The notes below the pieces were generated by a model. It searched no databases. It had not been told where the DNA came from and worked only from the letters and a program-made list of their open reading frames with translations. Positions 33,443 to 33,461 of a stretch of 33,461 nt of DNA are shown here, piece after piece. The DNA is from Clostridiaceae bacterium (GTDB taxonomy: Bacteria > Bacillota > Clostridia > Clostridiales > Clostridiaceae), in assembly GCA_029219285.1 (NCBI GenBank), contig JAQXTC010000092.1, forward strand, positions 1-33,461, written 5' to 3'. The position numbers were made by a program, and so were the translations under genes. Every line of letters starts with the position of its first letter. Position 1 is the first letter of the stretch.

Positions 33443-33461
33443 TCCGTATATACATATTGTA

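Overview
The window looks like chromosomal DNA of a low-GC Firmicute, most likely a Clostridium of the sensu stricto group. The base composition is very AT-rich and AGGAGG-type ribosome binding sites are strong. The order tgt-yajC-secDF-recJ-apt-rel-dtd-MBL-hemZ-hisS-aspS is a typical clostridial housekeeping block. HemZ, a type III glutamine synthetase and an Amt-PII fusion fit the same group. I cannot name the species from sequence alone. No rRNA, tRNA, CRISPR array, intact transposase or prophage is visible.

Layout. (1) 1-13070, forward: the end of tgt, yajC, a small membrane protein, a fused secDF, a RecJ-like protein without its catalytic motifs, apt, bifunctional rel, dtd, a metallo-beta-lactamase-fold hydrolase, hemZ, hisS and aspS. 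This block covers tRNA modification and charging, Sec export, the stringent response and purine salvage. It ends in two tandem terminators. (2) 13071-17720: two coiled-coil or charged unknowns (forward), a convergent pair (J-domain/TPR protein plus DUF5685 protein), and a Suv3-like RNA helicase. (3) 17719-20446: an internally deleted MFS transporter remnant, a ZIP metal transporter and homoserine dehydrogenase. (4) 20447-26299: a large unknown membrane protein, a palindromic MITE-like element, an AbgT transporter, a small broken ORF, and a tandem pair of DMT transporters of which the second is frameshifted. (5) 26300-29366: an LTA-synthase-family enzyme, a translationally coupled small membrane protein and a protease-dead rhomboid with a C-terminal zinc-ribbon-like tail. 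(6) 29367-33461, reverse: a nitrogen module, glnA (type III) followed by amt fused to PII.

The strongest unexplained signals are these. First, the leaders of both glnA and amt-PII carry a 5-bp stem with a six-base loop (AAAGGC and AATGGC). The loop and 3' arm of each would also form the 5' arm of an intrinsic terminator. This is the architecture of targets of ANTAR-domain antiterminators and would place both genes under one nitrogen-responsive antitermination regulon. Second, the DUF5685 protein has two aspartate-rich motifs spaced as in head-to-head isoprenoid synthases, plus paired cysteines, and it forms an operon with a J-domain protein that has lost its HPD motif. Third, a truncated RecJ relative has lost every recognisable metal-binding motif yet has kept an intact reading frame, a promoter and a strong ribosome binding site.
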